Positions 8,681 to 17,734 of a DNA stretch of 64,000 nucleotides are shown in pieces. The notes beneath the pieces were generated by a model. The model was given only the letters and a program-made list of their open reading frames with translations. It was not told the DNA's origin and did not search any database. Location of the stretch: NCBI GenBank assembly GCA_031378345.1, contig JANNDY010000124.1, forward strand, positions 62,001 through 126,000, written 5' to 3'. Made by a program: the position numbers and the translations under genes. The DNA comes from Emticicia sp031378345 (GTDB lineage: Bacteria; Bacteroidota; Bacteroidia; Cytophagales; Spirosomataceae). Position 1 is the stretch's first letter. Each line of letters opens with the position of its first letter.

Positions 8681-8785
8681 GACCCTTTTAGGGTCTTATC
8701 AAAATTCTGTTTTTGTTCCTCGAACGGTTCGCCGCTGCGATTACATTCGAGGCTATTCAGGTTTGACCACCGCTTCGGCGGTCCG
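8681..8785. repeat. Hairpin element upstream of lipB (same linkers as 5942-6000)
   Basis: Contains GACCC/GGGTC (8681-8695), linker CTGTTTTTGTT (8707-8717), a GC-rich segment around ACGGTTCGCCGCTGCG, linker GAGGCTATTCAGGTTTGA (8749-8766), and a final hairpin GACCACCG/CGGCGGTC (8765-8783). Linkers match the element near 5942-6000, while the hairpins differ. The remaining 8596-8887 spacer has a TGATAATCA site (8620-8628) and a CATTCTTAATT tandem (8822-8852). Confidence 0.6.
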
Positions 8786-8858
8786 ATTCGTGGTCATCAA
8801 AAACATTCAACTAAATAACATTCATTCTTAATTCTACATTCTTAATTCTTAATTCCAT

Positions 8859-8866
8859 TACTTTTG
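8859..8866 (+). promoter_or_regulatory. -7 element (TACTTTTG) of lipB
   Basis: Perfect match to TAnnTTTG, 21 bases before the lipB ATG; no clear -33 TTTG is present. Confidence 0.45.
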
Positions 8867-8887
8867 TAGCACAAAGTTACGAAACTG

Positions 8888-9619
8888 ATGAATAATAATC
8901 TTAATAAAACAGTACAGTTTATTGATTTAGGTCTAATTGATTATCAAGAAGGCTGGGATACGCAGGAAAAACTCTTTGCGGAGATAGTTGATATAAAAAT
9001 TCAGAATCGAAATATTGCTCCTGAAAACCAAACATTTACGCCTAATTATCTGCTTTTTTGTCAGCATCCGCACGTTTATACGCTTGGGAAAAGTGGCAAA
9101 GTTGATAATCTTTTACTTAATGAAGACGGTTTAGAAGAAAAACACGCAAAGTTCTATAAAATCAATCGTGGTGGAGATATTACTTATCATGGGCCGGGGC
9201 AATTGGTTGGCTATCCGATTTTGGATTTAGAAAATTTCTTTACGGACATTCATCGCTATATGCGTTTTTTGGAAGAAGCAATTATTAGAACGCTGGCAGA
9301 ATACAATATTGATGCAGGAAGAATCGACGGACTGACTGGCGTTTGGCTCGACCATATTTCACAGCGGAACGCCGCCCGAAAAAATCCAAGAAAGATTTGT
9401 GCAATGGGCGTAAAGTCGAGTCGTTGGGTAACGATGCACGGTTTTGCTTTGAATGTAAATACAGACTTAGATTATTTTCAAAATATTGTACCTTGTGGTA
9501 TTGACGACAAAGCCGTTACTTCGATGGCTACCGAACTTTCGGTATTGCTTGATATTCGCGAAGTTATGGATAAATTGAAGCAGCATTTAGGAGAATTATT
9601 TGAGATGGAATTTTTGTAG
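8888..9619 (+). CDS. lipB: Octanoyl-[ACP]:protein N-octanoyltransferase LipB
   Basis: 243 residues. LipB transfers octanoyl groups from acyl carrier protein to lipoyl domains, the first step of lipoate synthesis. Visible: PHVYTLGKSG, the signature GGDITYHGPGQLVGYP (95-110), K169 in RKICAMGV, and the catalytic Cys203 in VPCGI. Odd: just before K169 the protein carries an insertion-like segment SQRNAARKNP whose DNA is the GC-rich 15-mer also found in the glycosyltransferase and coaX genes. The insertion lies in a surface loop position and keeps the frame, so the enzyme is probably active. Confidence 0.93.
   Translation: MNNNLNKTVQFIDLGLIDYQEGWDTQEKLFAEIVDIKIQNRNIAPENQTFTPNYLLFCQHPHVYTLGKSGKVDNLLLNEDGLEEKHAKFYKINRGGDITYHGPGQLVGYPILDLENFFTDIHRYMRFLEEAIIRTLAEYNIDAGRIDGLTGVWLDHISQRNAARKNPRKICAMGVKSSRWVTMHGFALNVNTDLDYFQNIVPCGIDDKAVTSMATELSVLLDIREVMDKLKQHLGELFEMEFL
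9364..9378 (+). repeat. In-frame GC-rich 15-mer inside lipB
   Basis: GCGGAACGCCGCCCG, read in frame as part of Gln-Arg-Asn-Ala-Ala-Arg. GCGG and CCGC can pair around an AACG loop. Other copies: 12593-12607 (one base different), 12702-12716, 12724-12738. Confidence 0.8.
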
Positions 9620-9642
9620 TTTTTTTAACAAACAAAAAAAAA

Positions 9643-9667
9643 CATCAGACTAACTAATAGTTTGATG
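9643..9667 (+). terminator. Putative terminator hairpin after lipB
   Basis: CATCAGACTA and TAGTTTGATG pair over ten bases (one G-T) just after the lipB stop. A weak T-containing tail follows. The rest of the 9620-9988 gap shows no gene. Confidence 0.45.
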
Positions 9668-9988
9668 CTCTTTCTGTACTGATATATAAATGATAGTGGT
9701 TAAGTAAAGGCAAGGGGGAACAAGTGTCCCCCGATGAACCCAAAACAACTTTTGCTGTGACTAAAAAAGTGAATTTCTTAGTTTGGTACAAAGTACTTGA
9801 AATCTTATGGCTGTGGCAATAGTCATAATGACTAATTGATAATATATACGAATGTAAATAGCTTATAATCAAGCATTTATCTACTAAAATGAGTATAATA
9901 TATTTATTAACAATCTTAATCTTTTGCGAAAGCGTAACCGTTTAATAAATTTTTCAAAAAAAACGAAATGATAAACAGAGGCAATAAT

Positions 9989-10780
9989 CTATATAATTCC
10001 CATCATTCTGCAAAGTTGGATGAGTGCAGTTGTATCACGAGTGCAAGTTTTGGCGAGCATATTTCGTCGGTGATTATCTACGGTATTGGGACTAATTTTC
10101 AACAAATCGGCAATTTGTTTGGTGTCTAAGCCTTGTGAAATATAATTCAAAACTTCTTTTTCACGTTCCGAAATTATTTCATGCTCAACACTTTTTTCTT
10201 CGCTTGAGTGGTAAACAAAAACCTTCTTTTCTTTATCTCCAAACACTCCCCGAAAGCAATAATCATCACCTTTGATGAGGTGTGTAATGTTTTGAATAGT
10301 TAAAAATACAAGTGTAGCATTGAAATTACTATCAAGTTCCAACGGAATTACATTCATAAACCACCGCATTTCTCGCCCATTTTTATTCATTAATTTCAAG
10401 CCCCACATACTCACATTTTGCTTAGTTTTGAATGCAACAGGCAAGGTTTTAAGCATATTTATTATCCAAAATATAAAAACATTCAAAAAAGTCAAGTGCT
10501 TTTTATTGACCAAATTCATAAAATTCAAAGCCACATTGTCTTCAAATTCCTTTAATTTATAGCCAGTATAATCCTCCACACTTCCACTAATATAGACCGC
10601 ATTAAGTTTTTTTACATCAACCAAAAGTATCAAAGTCCCTTGCTGATTGTTCAATAAATTGATAAGCCCTGAGCGTTCTAAATATTTTTTATAATCAATT
10701 TCTTTTTCTTCAGGAAAAAGTTTTTCTAATGAATCATAAAGTTTTTTAAGAATATTTTCTATTTCTTTTGAGGAATCCAT
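9989..10780 (-). CDS. PAS-domain LuxR-type transcriptional regulator
   Basis: 263 residues. The middle is PAS-like (DVKKLNAVYISGSVEDYTGYKLKEFED resembles the PAS core with its bend into YTGY); the C-terminus is a LuxR/GerE helix-turn-helix: SEREKEVLNYISQGLDTKQIADLLKISPNTVDNHRRNM. No receiver domain is present, so it is a one-component sensor of unknown ligand. A paralogue of the same layout sits at 58180-58992. It is divergent from the glycosyltransferase gene. Confidence 0.8.
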   Translation of the reverse strand: MDSSKEIENILKKLYDSLEKLFPEEKEIDYKKYLERSGLINLLNNQQGTLILLVDVKKLNAVYISGSVEDYTGYKLKEFEDNVALNFMNLVNKKHLTFLNVFIFWIINMLKTLPVAFKTKQNVSMWGLKLMNKNGREMRWFMNVIPLELDSNFNATLVFLTIQNITHLIKGDDYCFRGVFGDKEKKVFVYHSSEEKSVEHEIISEREKEVLNYISQGLDTKQIADLLKISPNTVDNHRRNMLAKTCTRDTTALIQLCRMMGII

Positions 10781-10955
10781 TGAGAGAAATTTTCATTAAT
10801 TGTTGAAATAAACTGCATATTACGAAATAATAAGCAAAAATGTACTATATTTTATTCAGTGGTAAAATCTAAATTGCTTACTTGAAACCAGAAAAGTAAT
10901 TTTGTCCAAAAAAATCGGCAATTTTGTAAAATCTTTGTCTATTTTAAAATCGAAA

Positions 10956-12623
10956 ATGTCTATCAAATTCAATCAAAAATACTACCCTTATTTCATTGCT
11001 TTTCTTGGCTTATGTTTCTTTTTTCCTTATTTGGGCAATGTTCATTTATTTGATTGGGACGAAATAAATTTTGCTGAATCTGCCCGAGAAATGCTTCTGA
11101 CAGGGAATTATAGTCAAGTCCAAATTGATTTTAAACCTTTTTGGGAAAAACCACCACTTTTCTTTTGGATGCAACTTGGGGCAATGAAACTTTTCGGAAT
11201 CAACGAATTTGCTGCCCGATTTCCCAATGCTTGTGTGGGAGTGATTACATTATTGGTGTTATTTTTTATTGGAAAAAAACTTAAAGATGCAAATTTTGGC
11301 TTGATTTGGTCTTTGTCATATTTGGGGGCTTTTACACCTCACTTATATTTCAAATCTGGCATCATCGACCCAACTTTCAATTTGTGTATTTTCTTAGGGG
11401 TTTACTTTGTTTTTAAAGCAAAAATTGAGCCAAAGCACACTCTTTTTTATTCATTATTATCAGGCGTAGCCATTGGGCTTTCTATCCTTACAAAAGGTCC
11501 TGTGGGTGGGCTTATTTGGGGGCTGGTAGTTTTCGTTTATTGGGGATTCTTTCTCAAATTTAAGTCTTTTTTTAATTGGAAACAAGTAATAGTTTTTGGC
11601 GTTACTTGCCTACTTATCACTTCAATTTGGTTTGCTAATGAGCTGATTAACAACGGTCTGTGGTTTTTTAAAAAATTTATTACATACCAAGTCCGCTTGT
11701 TTAGTACGCCCGATGCTGGGCATGGACAGCCTTTTTATTATCATTTTTTGGTCGTGCTGATTGGCTGTTTTCCGATGTCAATTTTTGCGATAAAAAGTCT
11801 TTTCAAAAAAGATGAAACTTTTGGCGATTGGATGAAAACAACCTTTTGGGTCGTCATGATTTTGTTTAGCATCGTAACCACCAAAATCGTTCATTATTCT
11901 TCGATGGCTTACTTTCCAGTATCGTTTTTGGCAGCAAAATTTTTATATGATTGGTTACATGACAAAGCTATTTGGAGCAAATGGCTATCATTTGGACTTA
12001 TCTCAATCGGTTTTATTCTCTCTTTCATCCTTGCTGCCGTGCCTTATATTGGCATGAATGTCGAGAAATTTATTCCATTGATAAAAGATAAATTTGCCGC
12101 AAAAAACCTCGAAGCTCCCGTAGAATGGCATGGTGCAGAAATGTTAATTGGAGTTGTTTATTTTATCGTACTCGTTTTTATTATTATTAAATTTGCTATC
12201 CCAAAATCGCAAATTAAAAATCGTAAATGGCTATTTATCAGCACTTTAACTCTTTCTACAGCAATGTGTTTGTTTCTTTTTGGGGCGAATGTTGTTCCAA
12301 AAATTGAGCGATATACACAAGGTTCAGCCATTGATTTTTATGAATCTAAGCGTGGGCAAGATGTGTATATTCACGTATTGGGTTTTAAAAGTTACGCTCA
12401 TTTATTTTATTTTCAAAAGCCAAATCTCAAACTTTCTCCTCAAAAAGAAAGTGATTACGAAAATTGGCTTCTTAATGGTAAAGTAGATAAACCAGCTTTT
12501 TTCGTAACAAAAATTGACCGACTCGATGACTATAAAAATAATCCAAATTTGGAAATCGTAAAAGAAGAAAACGGATTTGTATTTTTGAAAAGACGGAACG
12601 CCGCCCGAAAAATTGTTTTCTAA
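10956..12623 (+). CDS. ArnT-like GT-C membrane glycosyltransferase
   Basis: 555 residues from ATG 10956 (a TTG at 10902 is less likely). About eleven hydrophobic segments. The first periplasmic loop carries HLFDWDEINFAESAREM, the acidic catalytic motif of the ArnT/PMT (GT39/GT83) superfamily, and KPFWEKPPLFFWM follows as in ArnT. Such enzymes transfer sugars from polyprenyl-phosphate carriers to lipid A or other periplasmic acceptors. The last residues, KRRNAARKIVF, are encoded by a copy of the GC-rich 15-mer, so the C-terminal tail has been reshaped by the repeat. Confidence 0.8.
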   Translation: MSIKFNQKYYPYFIAFLGLCFFFPYLGNVHLFDWDEINFAESAREMLLTGNYSQVQIDFKPFWEKPPLFFWMQLGAMKLFGINEFAARFPNACVGVITLLVLFFIGKKLKDANFGLIWSLSYLGAFTPHLYFKSGIIDPTFNLCIFLGVYFVFKAKIEPKHTLFYSLLSGVAIGLSILTKGPVGGLIWGLVVFVYWGFFLKFKSFFNWKQVIVFGVTCLLITSIWFANELINNGLWFFKKFITYQVRLFSTPDAGHGQPFYYHFLVVLIGCFPMSIFAIKSLFKKDETFGDWMKTTFWVVMILFSIVTTKIVHYSSMAYFPVSFLAAKFLYDWLHDKAIWSKWLSFGLISIGFILSFILAAVPYIGMNVEKFIPLIKDKFAAKNLEAPVEWHGAEMLIGVVYFIVLVFIIIKFAIPKSQIKNRKWLFISTLTLSTAMCLFLFGANVVPKIERYTQGSAIDFYESKRGQDVYIHVLGFKSYAHLFYFQKPNLKLSPQKESDYENWLLNGKVDKPAFFVTKIDRLDDYKNNPNLEIVKEENGFVFLKRRNAARKIVF

Positions 12624-12738
12624 AAAAAACTTGAAAAAATGATACGATTTAACAAACTTTGGAAATAAAATCAGCATTAATGCAAAATTCAACAATCAGT
12701 AGCGGAACGCCGCCCGCTCAAAAGCGGAACGCCGCCCG
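12593..12738 (+). repeat. Three copies of the GC-rich 15-mer at the glycosyltransferase/coaX junction
   Basis: Copies at 12593-12607 (ACGGAACGCCGCCCG; last codons of the glycosyltransferase, Arg-Asn-Ala-Ala-Arg), 12702-12716 and 12724-12738 (both GCGGAACGCCGCCCG; coaX N-terminus, in two different frames). The coaX pair is spaced 22 bases start to start. Confidence 0.8.
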
Positions 12739-13507
12739 TTCAGAACTCTTATTAGTCATAGACGTAGGCAATACTGATGCCGTTTTTGGACTTTTCAAGG
12801 GCGAAAAGCTACTCCATAATTTCAGAATCAAGTCGTTGAAAGACGAAAACTATGTTTATTTTGAATATCGTTTTCGACAATATTTCTTGGAACAAAATCT
12901 CCGATTTTCTGACATCAAAAAAGTTGTTTTGAGTAGCGTTGTACCTCAGCTTACGCCTATTTTTAAAGCCTTGATAGGGAATTTATTTGGCATCGAACCA
13001 ATTGTTGTTGATGCTCACATTTTTCCTTCAATCGAAATTTCAATTGATAATCCTGATGAAATAGGCAGCGATTTGGTGGCAAATGCCGTGGCAGCCTATA
13101 CGAAATACAGGCGAAATTGCGTAATTGTTGATTTTGGAACGGCTCTAACTTTTACAGTTGTGTCGGAAGAAGGAAAAGTTTTGGGCGTTTCGATAGCTCC
13201 TGGGCTACGAACTGCCGTGAAAGCCTTGTTTTCAAATACTGCACAATTGCCCGAAGTGCCATTGGTTTTACCGACTTCCGTTTTGGGTAAAAACTCTGTT
13301 CATGCTATTCAGTCAGGCATTTTGTGGGGCTACGAAGGTTTAGTAAAAAACATGATTCATAAAATACGTGCCGAACTTGGCGGCGACTGCATTGCCATTG
13401 CCACAGGCGGACTTTCTTCTATTATTTCGACACTCCATGGCGAATTTGTAGAAGTAAATCGAGAACTGACTTTGGAGGGTTTAAGAATAATTGGGGAAAG
13501 TAAGTAA
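12680..13507 (+). CDS. coaX: Type III pantothenate kinase
   Basis: 275 residues from ATG 12680; TTG 12659 is an alternative start. The enzyme phosphorylates pantothenate in coenzyme A synthesis. The ATP-site motif DVGNT is at 28-32, the GADR-like motif appears as GSDLVANAVAAY, and DFGTALTFTVV marks the second phosphate-binding strand. Family members start directly with the LLLVIDVGN strand; here some 20 extra residues precede it, nearly all encoded by two copies of the 15-mer repeat (SGTPP and RNAAR). The native start codon was apparently lost or displaced. nadC follows after 12 bases, so the two cofactor genes likely form an operon. Confidence 0.9.
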   Translation: MQNSTISSGTPPAQKRNAARSELLLVIDVGNTDAVFGLFKGEKLLHNFRIKSLKDENYVYFEYRFRQYFLEQNLRFSDIKKVVLSSVVPQLTPIFKALIGNLFGIEPIVVDAHIFPSIEISIDNPDEIGSDLVANAVAAYTKYRRNCVIVDFGTALTFTVVSEEGKVLGVSIAPGLRTAVKALFSNTAQLPEVPLVLPTSVLGKNSVHAIQSGILWGYEGLVKNMIHKIRAELGGDCIAIATGGLSSIISTLHGEFVEVNRELTLEGLRIIGESK

Positions 13508-13519
13508 CAATAACTAAAA

Positions 13520-14374
13520 ATGAAAATAGACAAACGAGCAATCAGAAAATTTATAAAAGCAGCCCTTGCTGAAGATGTAGGCGATGGCGACCACACTTCA
13601 CTCTCAACAGTGCCTGCCGATGCAATGGGCAAAGCCAAACTTTTGGTGAAAGACGAAGGCATTTTGGCAGGAGTAGAATTGGCAAAAATGATTTTCAAAA
13701 TCGTAGATAAAGACTTGACTGTCAAGGTTTTAATCAAAGAAGGAAAGCCCATAAAGTACGGAGATATTGCTTTTTATGTGGAAGGAAAAGACCGTTCGAT
13801 TTTGACCGCCGAGCGTTTGGTACTCAATTGTATGCAACGTATGAGTGGCATTGCGACAACCACAAATCAAGTGGTAAAGTTGCTGAAAGGTACAAAAACA
13901 AAGGTTTTGGATACTCGGAAAACAACGCCATGTTTTAGAATGATTGAAAAATGGGGCGTACAAATTGGTGGCGGAGTCAATCACCGTTTTGGACTTTTCG
14001 ACATGATTTTGATAAAAGATAACCACGTAGATTATGCAGGAGGAATAAAAAATGCCCTCAATGCGGCACACGAATATTTGAAGGTAACTAACAAAAATCT
14101 GCCCATAGAAATAGAAGTCAGAAATTTAGTTGAACTTCGTGAAGCTCTCGAAATTGGAGGAGTTGTCCGAATAATGCTTGATAATTTTAGCTTTGAAAAT
14201 ATCAGAGAAGCCATCAAAATAGTTGATGGACGCTTTCCATTGGAGGCATCGGGCAATATTTCACCCAAAAACGTAAGAGAATATGCCGATTGTGGCGTGG
14301 ACTATGTTTCTATGGGTTATTTGACTCACTCAGCCAAAAGTTTAGATTTAAGTTTGAAAGCAGTGAAAGAATGA
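13520..14374 (+). CDS. nadC: Nicotinate-nucleotide pyrophosphorylase (carboxylating)
   Basis: 284 residues, normal length. The protein joins quinolinate and PRPP to give nicotinate mononucleotide in NAD synthesis. Motifs: EDVGDGDHTS near the N-terminus, NCMQRMSGIATTT, LDTRKTTPCFR, GGGVNHRFGLFDMILIKDNH and the barrel end EASGNISPKNVREYADCGVDYVSMG. It sits directly behind coaX. The ATG at 13520 gives the standard start (MKIDKRAIRKFIKAAL). Confidence 0.95.
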   Translation: MKIDKRAIRKFIKAALAEDVGDGDHTSLSTVPADAMGKAKLLVKDEGILAGVELAKMIFKIVDKDLTVKVLIKEGKPIKYGDIAFYVEGKDRSILTAERLVLNCMQRMSGIATTTNQVVKLLKGTKTKVLDTRKTTPCFRMIEKWGVQIGGGVNHRFGLFDMILIKDNHVDYAGGIKNALNAAHEYLKVTNKNLPIEIEVRNLVELREALEIGGVVRIMLDNFSFENIREAIKIVDGRFPLEASGNISPKNVREYADCGVDYVSMGYLTHSAKSLDLSLKAVKE

Positions 14375-14401
14375 GTTTGAAATTATATTATTTTTTGCCA
14401 A

Positions 14402-15667
14402 TTAGCTTTTACTCAACTCTTTCAAAGCTGCCACAAAAGTATCTAATTCGGCAGCAGAAGTATAAACATTTGGCGTAATTCGGCAGCCTTGCACATTGGC
14501 ATAATCAATAGCGACTGTCCAGATTTTATACTTTTCGAGTAGTATTTTTGCTAAATCAGCTGGTTTTATTTGCTTTATTCCGACATTGGCAATGCCGCAA
14601 GCTCGCTGACTTTCGACTGAGGTATTCAAGACAATATTTGGCAAATCACGCACTTGTTTTGTCCAATATTCTTGCAAAAACCTTAGCCTTGCTTCTTTTC
14701 TTTGGCTACCAATTTTTTGGTGAAAATCAATGGCGTTGGCAATTGCCAAATCGGTATGCACGGGGTGTGTACCAGTATGGTTCAATTTTCTAATATCATC
14801 ATCTTTATAGCCCAAATCGCCAAAAAGTTGCCATAATTTGGCGATTTTTTCCTTTTTTACATACAAAAGCCCTGCACCAAGTGGCACGCTCAACCATTTA
14901 TGAAGGCTACTTCCATAATAATCGCAGCCCAAATCTCTGATTTTAAAGTCAAGATGTGCAATGGCATGAGCTCCGTCCACCATTACATCAACGCCTTTTT
15001 TGTGAGCCATTTCGCAGATTTTTTTAATCGGCAAAATATGTCCTGTAATATTAATTATATGACAAACCATCAATAAACGAGTGCGTGGCGTAATGGCTTT
15101 TTCGTAAAGTTCAACAATCTCTTCGTCAGACTTTGGATGATTGGGAATTGAAATAATTTTGTTCACCATCCCATAGCGACGTGCTTGCAATTTGAACATA
15201 TCGAGCATCGAACCATAGTCTTGCTGTGCCATCACTGCCTCATCGCCAGCTTTCCAGTCGAAACCTGCAATAATAGTATCGAGCGATTCGGTTGTGTTGC
15301 GAGTAATTATTAATTCTTCGGGCAAACAACCTACCAAAGCTGCCAATTTACTACGAATTTCCGCCTTATCGTCAAACTGTCGGGTACGCATATAATACGA
15401 ACCTTGAAAATTGATTTCACGCACATGTCCTATAAAATTCTCCAAAGTTTCTTGCGGAGCAAATGAATAATAGCCATTCTCGAGGTTAATATAGTCAGGT
15501 TTTATGCGATATGCTCGCCTAATTTCTGCCCAAAAATCTTCATTTTGAGCAATATTTTCAGGCGTTTCTTGTTCGATTTTCGATAAGATTTTCTCGAATT
15601 TCTTTCCAAAAACTGGCGAAACAAAACTTGATGCAGTAAGGGTTTTTATAAATTGGCGTTTGTTCAT
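14402..15667 (-). CDS. PLP-dependent aminotransferase class V (isopenicillin-N-epimerase-like)
   Basis: 421 residues from ATG 15667. The N-terminus MNKRQFIKTLTASSFVSPVFG looks like a remnant export signal of the Tat-adjacent 'RxFIK' kind but has no twin arginine. Fold-type I features: TRNTTESLDTIIAGF, DGAHAIAH with D231 and H234, and the PLP lysine K257 in SSLHKWLSVPLG. Relatives are annotated as isopenicillin N epimerases or cysteine desulfurase-like proteins; the true substrate is unknown. Convergent with nadC. Confidence 0.8.
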   Translation of the reverse strand: MNKRQFIKTLTASSFVSPVFGKKFEKILSKIEQETPENIAQNEDFWAEIRRAYRIKPDYINLENGYYSFAPQETLENFIGHVREINFQGSYYMRTRQFDDKAEIRSKLAALVGCLPEELIITRNTTESLDTIIAGFDWKAGDEAVMAQQDYGSMLDMFKLQARRYGMVNKIISIPNHPKSDEEIVELYEKAITPRTRLLMVCHIINITGHILPIKKICEMAHKKGVDVMVDGAHAIAHLDFKIRDLGCDYYGSSLHKWLSVPLGAGLLYVKKEKIAKLWQLFGDLGYKDDDIRKLNHTGTHPVHTDLAIANAIDFHQKIGSQRKEARLRFLQEYWTKQVRDLPNIVLNTSVESQRACGIANVGIKQIKPADLAKILLEKYKIWTVAIDYANVQGCRITPNVYTSAAELDTFVAALKELSKS

Positions 15668-15728
15668 GATTTCAACATTTAATACAAATGATAACAAAGC
15701 ATTTTTCGTTTACCTCAGTTCTCGGCAA

Positions 15729-15752
15729 GACGGGTTGGGAAACCCGTCGTAC
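15729..15752. repeat. GACGGGTT/AACCCGTC hairpin (TACGACGG family)
   Basis: Eight-base perfect arms (15729-15736, 15741-15748) followed by GTAC. The same family, with other arm sequences, is at 36769-36826, 46937-46959 and 54184-54246. Confidence 0.6.
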
Positions 15753-15757
15753 AAAAA

Positions 15758-15789
15758 AATTTCCCGAAAATAGGGTTTTTCGGGAAATT
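15758..15789 (-). terminator. Intrinsic terminator of the vWA gene
   Basis: Thirteen-base perfect stem AATTTCCCGAAAA / TTTTCGGGAAATT, 25 bases after the stop codon of the minus-strand vWA gene, with a run of T on the minus strand. Confidence 0.75.
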
Positions 15790-15814
15790 TTTCAAAGAAA
15801 TCAACAAGATTATC

Positions 15815-17734
15815 TCAATCTTTATTGCGTGCTACTTCTGTTTTGTCCAAAAGCTTGGCGGTTTTTACTAATTTGATAAATTCGGAACGGTAGCCTTCTT
15901 CGTCTTGAGTTTTGGCGTTTTTTGCTAAGTCAATCACTTGGTCATAATTTGCCAAACCTTTGAAAGCCGACTGACGTAAAAGCAAGCCAAATTCGGCAAC
16001 AGAGGCAGCAAATCTGAAATTTTCGGAGGTTTTATTGAAAGGTGTATGCTGGTCAATCACCACTTTTTCCATCAATTTACTCTTGTTTTCATCGGGTGAT
16101 TTGTAACGAAGTTTGATATTCAAAATCTCATTTGAGTTTGCAGAAGTTGTCAATTCTTTTACTTCTTGGTACTTCAAATCATCTGTTTTTTTCACATAAT
16201 CGCTTTCTACGCCCACAGGAACAATTTCATACAAAGCTGTAACTGTATGCCCCGAACCCATTTCGCCTGCATCTTTTTTGTCATCATTGAAATCTTCATT
16301 GCGTAACATTCGGTTTTCATAACCAATCAAGCGATAGGCTTTTACGAATTTTGGATTAAATTCTAACTGCAATTTTACGTCTTTGGCAACAGTGAAAAGT
16401 GTTCCGCCAAATTCATGCACAAATACCTTTTGAGCTTCCTGCAAATTATCAATATAAGCATAATTTCCGTTGCCTTTGTCGGCAAGGCTTTCCATTTTAT
16501 TGTCTTTATAATTGCCCATTCCAAAGCCCAAAATGCTTAGAAAAACACCACTTTCTCTTTTATTTTCAACCAAACTTTTCAATTCGGCTTCGCTCGAAAC
16601 ACCTATATTAAAATCGCCATCACTTGCCAGAATCACTCGGTTATTGCCACCTTTTACGAAATTTTCAATGGCAATTTTATATGCCAATTTTATTCCTTCG
16701 CCACCTGCCGTAGAGCCACCTGCCTCTAATTTTTCGAGGGCAGCTTTTATCTTGTTTTTTTCAGAACCTGCAGTTGAAGGCAAAACTATACCTGCCGCAC
16801 CAGCATAAACAACCATTGCCACTTTGTCTTGTGGACGAAGCTGGTCAATCAATAAATAAAGAGCTTGCTTGACCAATGGCAATTTTTCGGGAGAATTCAT
16901 CGAACCCGACACATCAAGCAAAAAAACAAGGTTGGACGCAGGTAAGTTTTCAGTCGAAATTTTCTTGGCTTGAATACCAATTTGCAATAATTTCAATCCC
17001 TTATTCCAAGGCGAGTCTGAAAGTTCAGTATTTATCGTAACTGGTAGATTACTAATTGGTTGCGGATATTCATAATCAAAATAATTGACCATTTCCTCAA
17101 TGCGAATGGCACCTTTTGGAGGCAAGCTTCCGCCATTCAACATTCTACGAATATTGCTATAAGCGGCTCTATCAACATCAATAGAAAAGGTGGTTAGGGC
17201 ATCTTTTTTGACTTCCTGAAAATTATTTTCTACCAAAGAATTATATTCTTCGGTGTTGAAATTTTCCTCTTTTTCTTCTTTTAGTTTCGGAATAACTTTG
17301 TCATATTGGCTACGTTTGTAAGGTCTTGATTCTTGTACGGTAATTCCCGCAGCTCGTCCTTGCATCATTGGTGCATGGCTTTCTCGAATATTTCCTATTG
17401 ATTTCATTTCATAGTCTGCGACCACTTCCGAAAGTTGTTTTGAATCGCCTGCCAACGTAACATTAATTACATTTTTACTTCCAATTTTCACTTCTTTTGA
17501 AACATAGCCAACATAGCTAAAAATCAAAGTTTCTTTGCCAGTTGGTACGCTGATTGAATAATTACCTTTGGCATCTGTTTGTGTGCCAATTTGTGTACCT
17601 TTGATTTGTACACTTACACCCGGAAGCGGCGAACCATTGTCGTTGGCGGTAACAATTCCAGTAATAGTTTGGTTTTGTGTAAAAGCAAAAATGCCAGCCA
17701 CAAATGCAATAAGAATCCAGATTTTCGTTTTCAT
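15815..17734 (-). CDS. von Willebrand factor A protein with carboxypeptidase-regulatory-like domain (YfbK-like)
   Basis: 639 residues. Signal peptide, then a carboxypeptidase-D regulatory-like beta domain (about 22-95: GIVTANDNGSPLPGVSVQIKG), a linker with a LSEVV word as in TonB-receptor plugs, the vWA N-terminal domain (AYSNIRRMLNGGSLPPKGAI, 191-210), the vWA domain with MIDAS residues D274-S276-S278 (LLDVSGSM) and ASDGDFN, and a C-terminal DUF3520-type domain. Such proteins are cell-envelope proteins of unclear function. Divergent from an ECF sigma factor, 104 bases away, so joint regulation is plausible. Confidence 0.85.
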   Translation of the reverse strand: MKTKIWILIAFVAGIFAFTQNQTITGIVTANDNGSPLPGVSVQIKGTQIGTQTDAKGNYSISVPTGKETLIFSYVGYVSKEVKIGSKNVINVTLAGDSKQLSEVVADYEMKSIGNIRESHAPMMQGRAAGITVQESRPYKRSQYDKVIPKLKEEKEENFNTEEYNSLVENNFQEVKKDALTTFSIDVDRAAYSNIRRMLNGGSLPPKGAIRIEEMVNYFDYEYPQPISNLPVTINTELSDSPWNKGLKLLQIGIQAKKISTENLPASNLVFLLDVSGSMNSPEKLPLVKQALYLLIDQLRPQDKVAMVVYAGAAGIVLPSTAGSEKNKIKAALEKLEAGGSTAGGEGIKLAYKIAIENFVKGGNNRVILASDGDFNIGVSSEAELKSLVENKRESGVFLSILGFGMGNYKDNKMESLADKGNGNYAYIDNLQEAQKVFVHEFGGTLFTVAKDVKLQLEFNPKFVKAYRLIGYENRMLRNEDFNDDKKDAGEMGSGHTVTALYEIVPVGVESDYVKKTDDLKYQEVKELTTSANSNEILNIKLRYKSPDENKSKLMEKVVIDQHTPFNKTSENFRFAASVAEFGLLLRQSAFKGLANYDQVIDLAKNAKTQDEEGYRSEFIKLVKTAKLLDKTEVARNKD

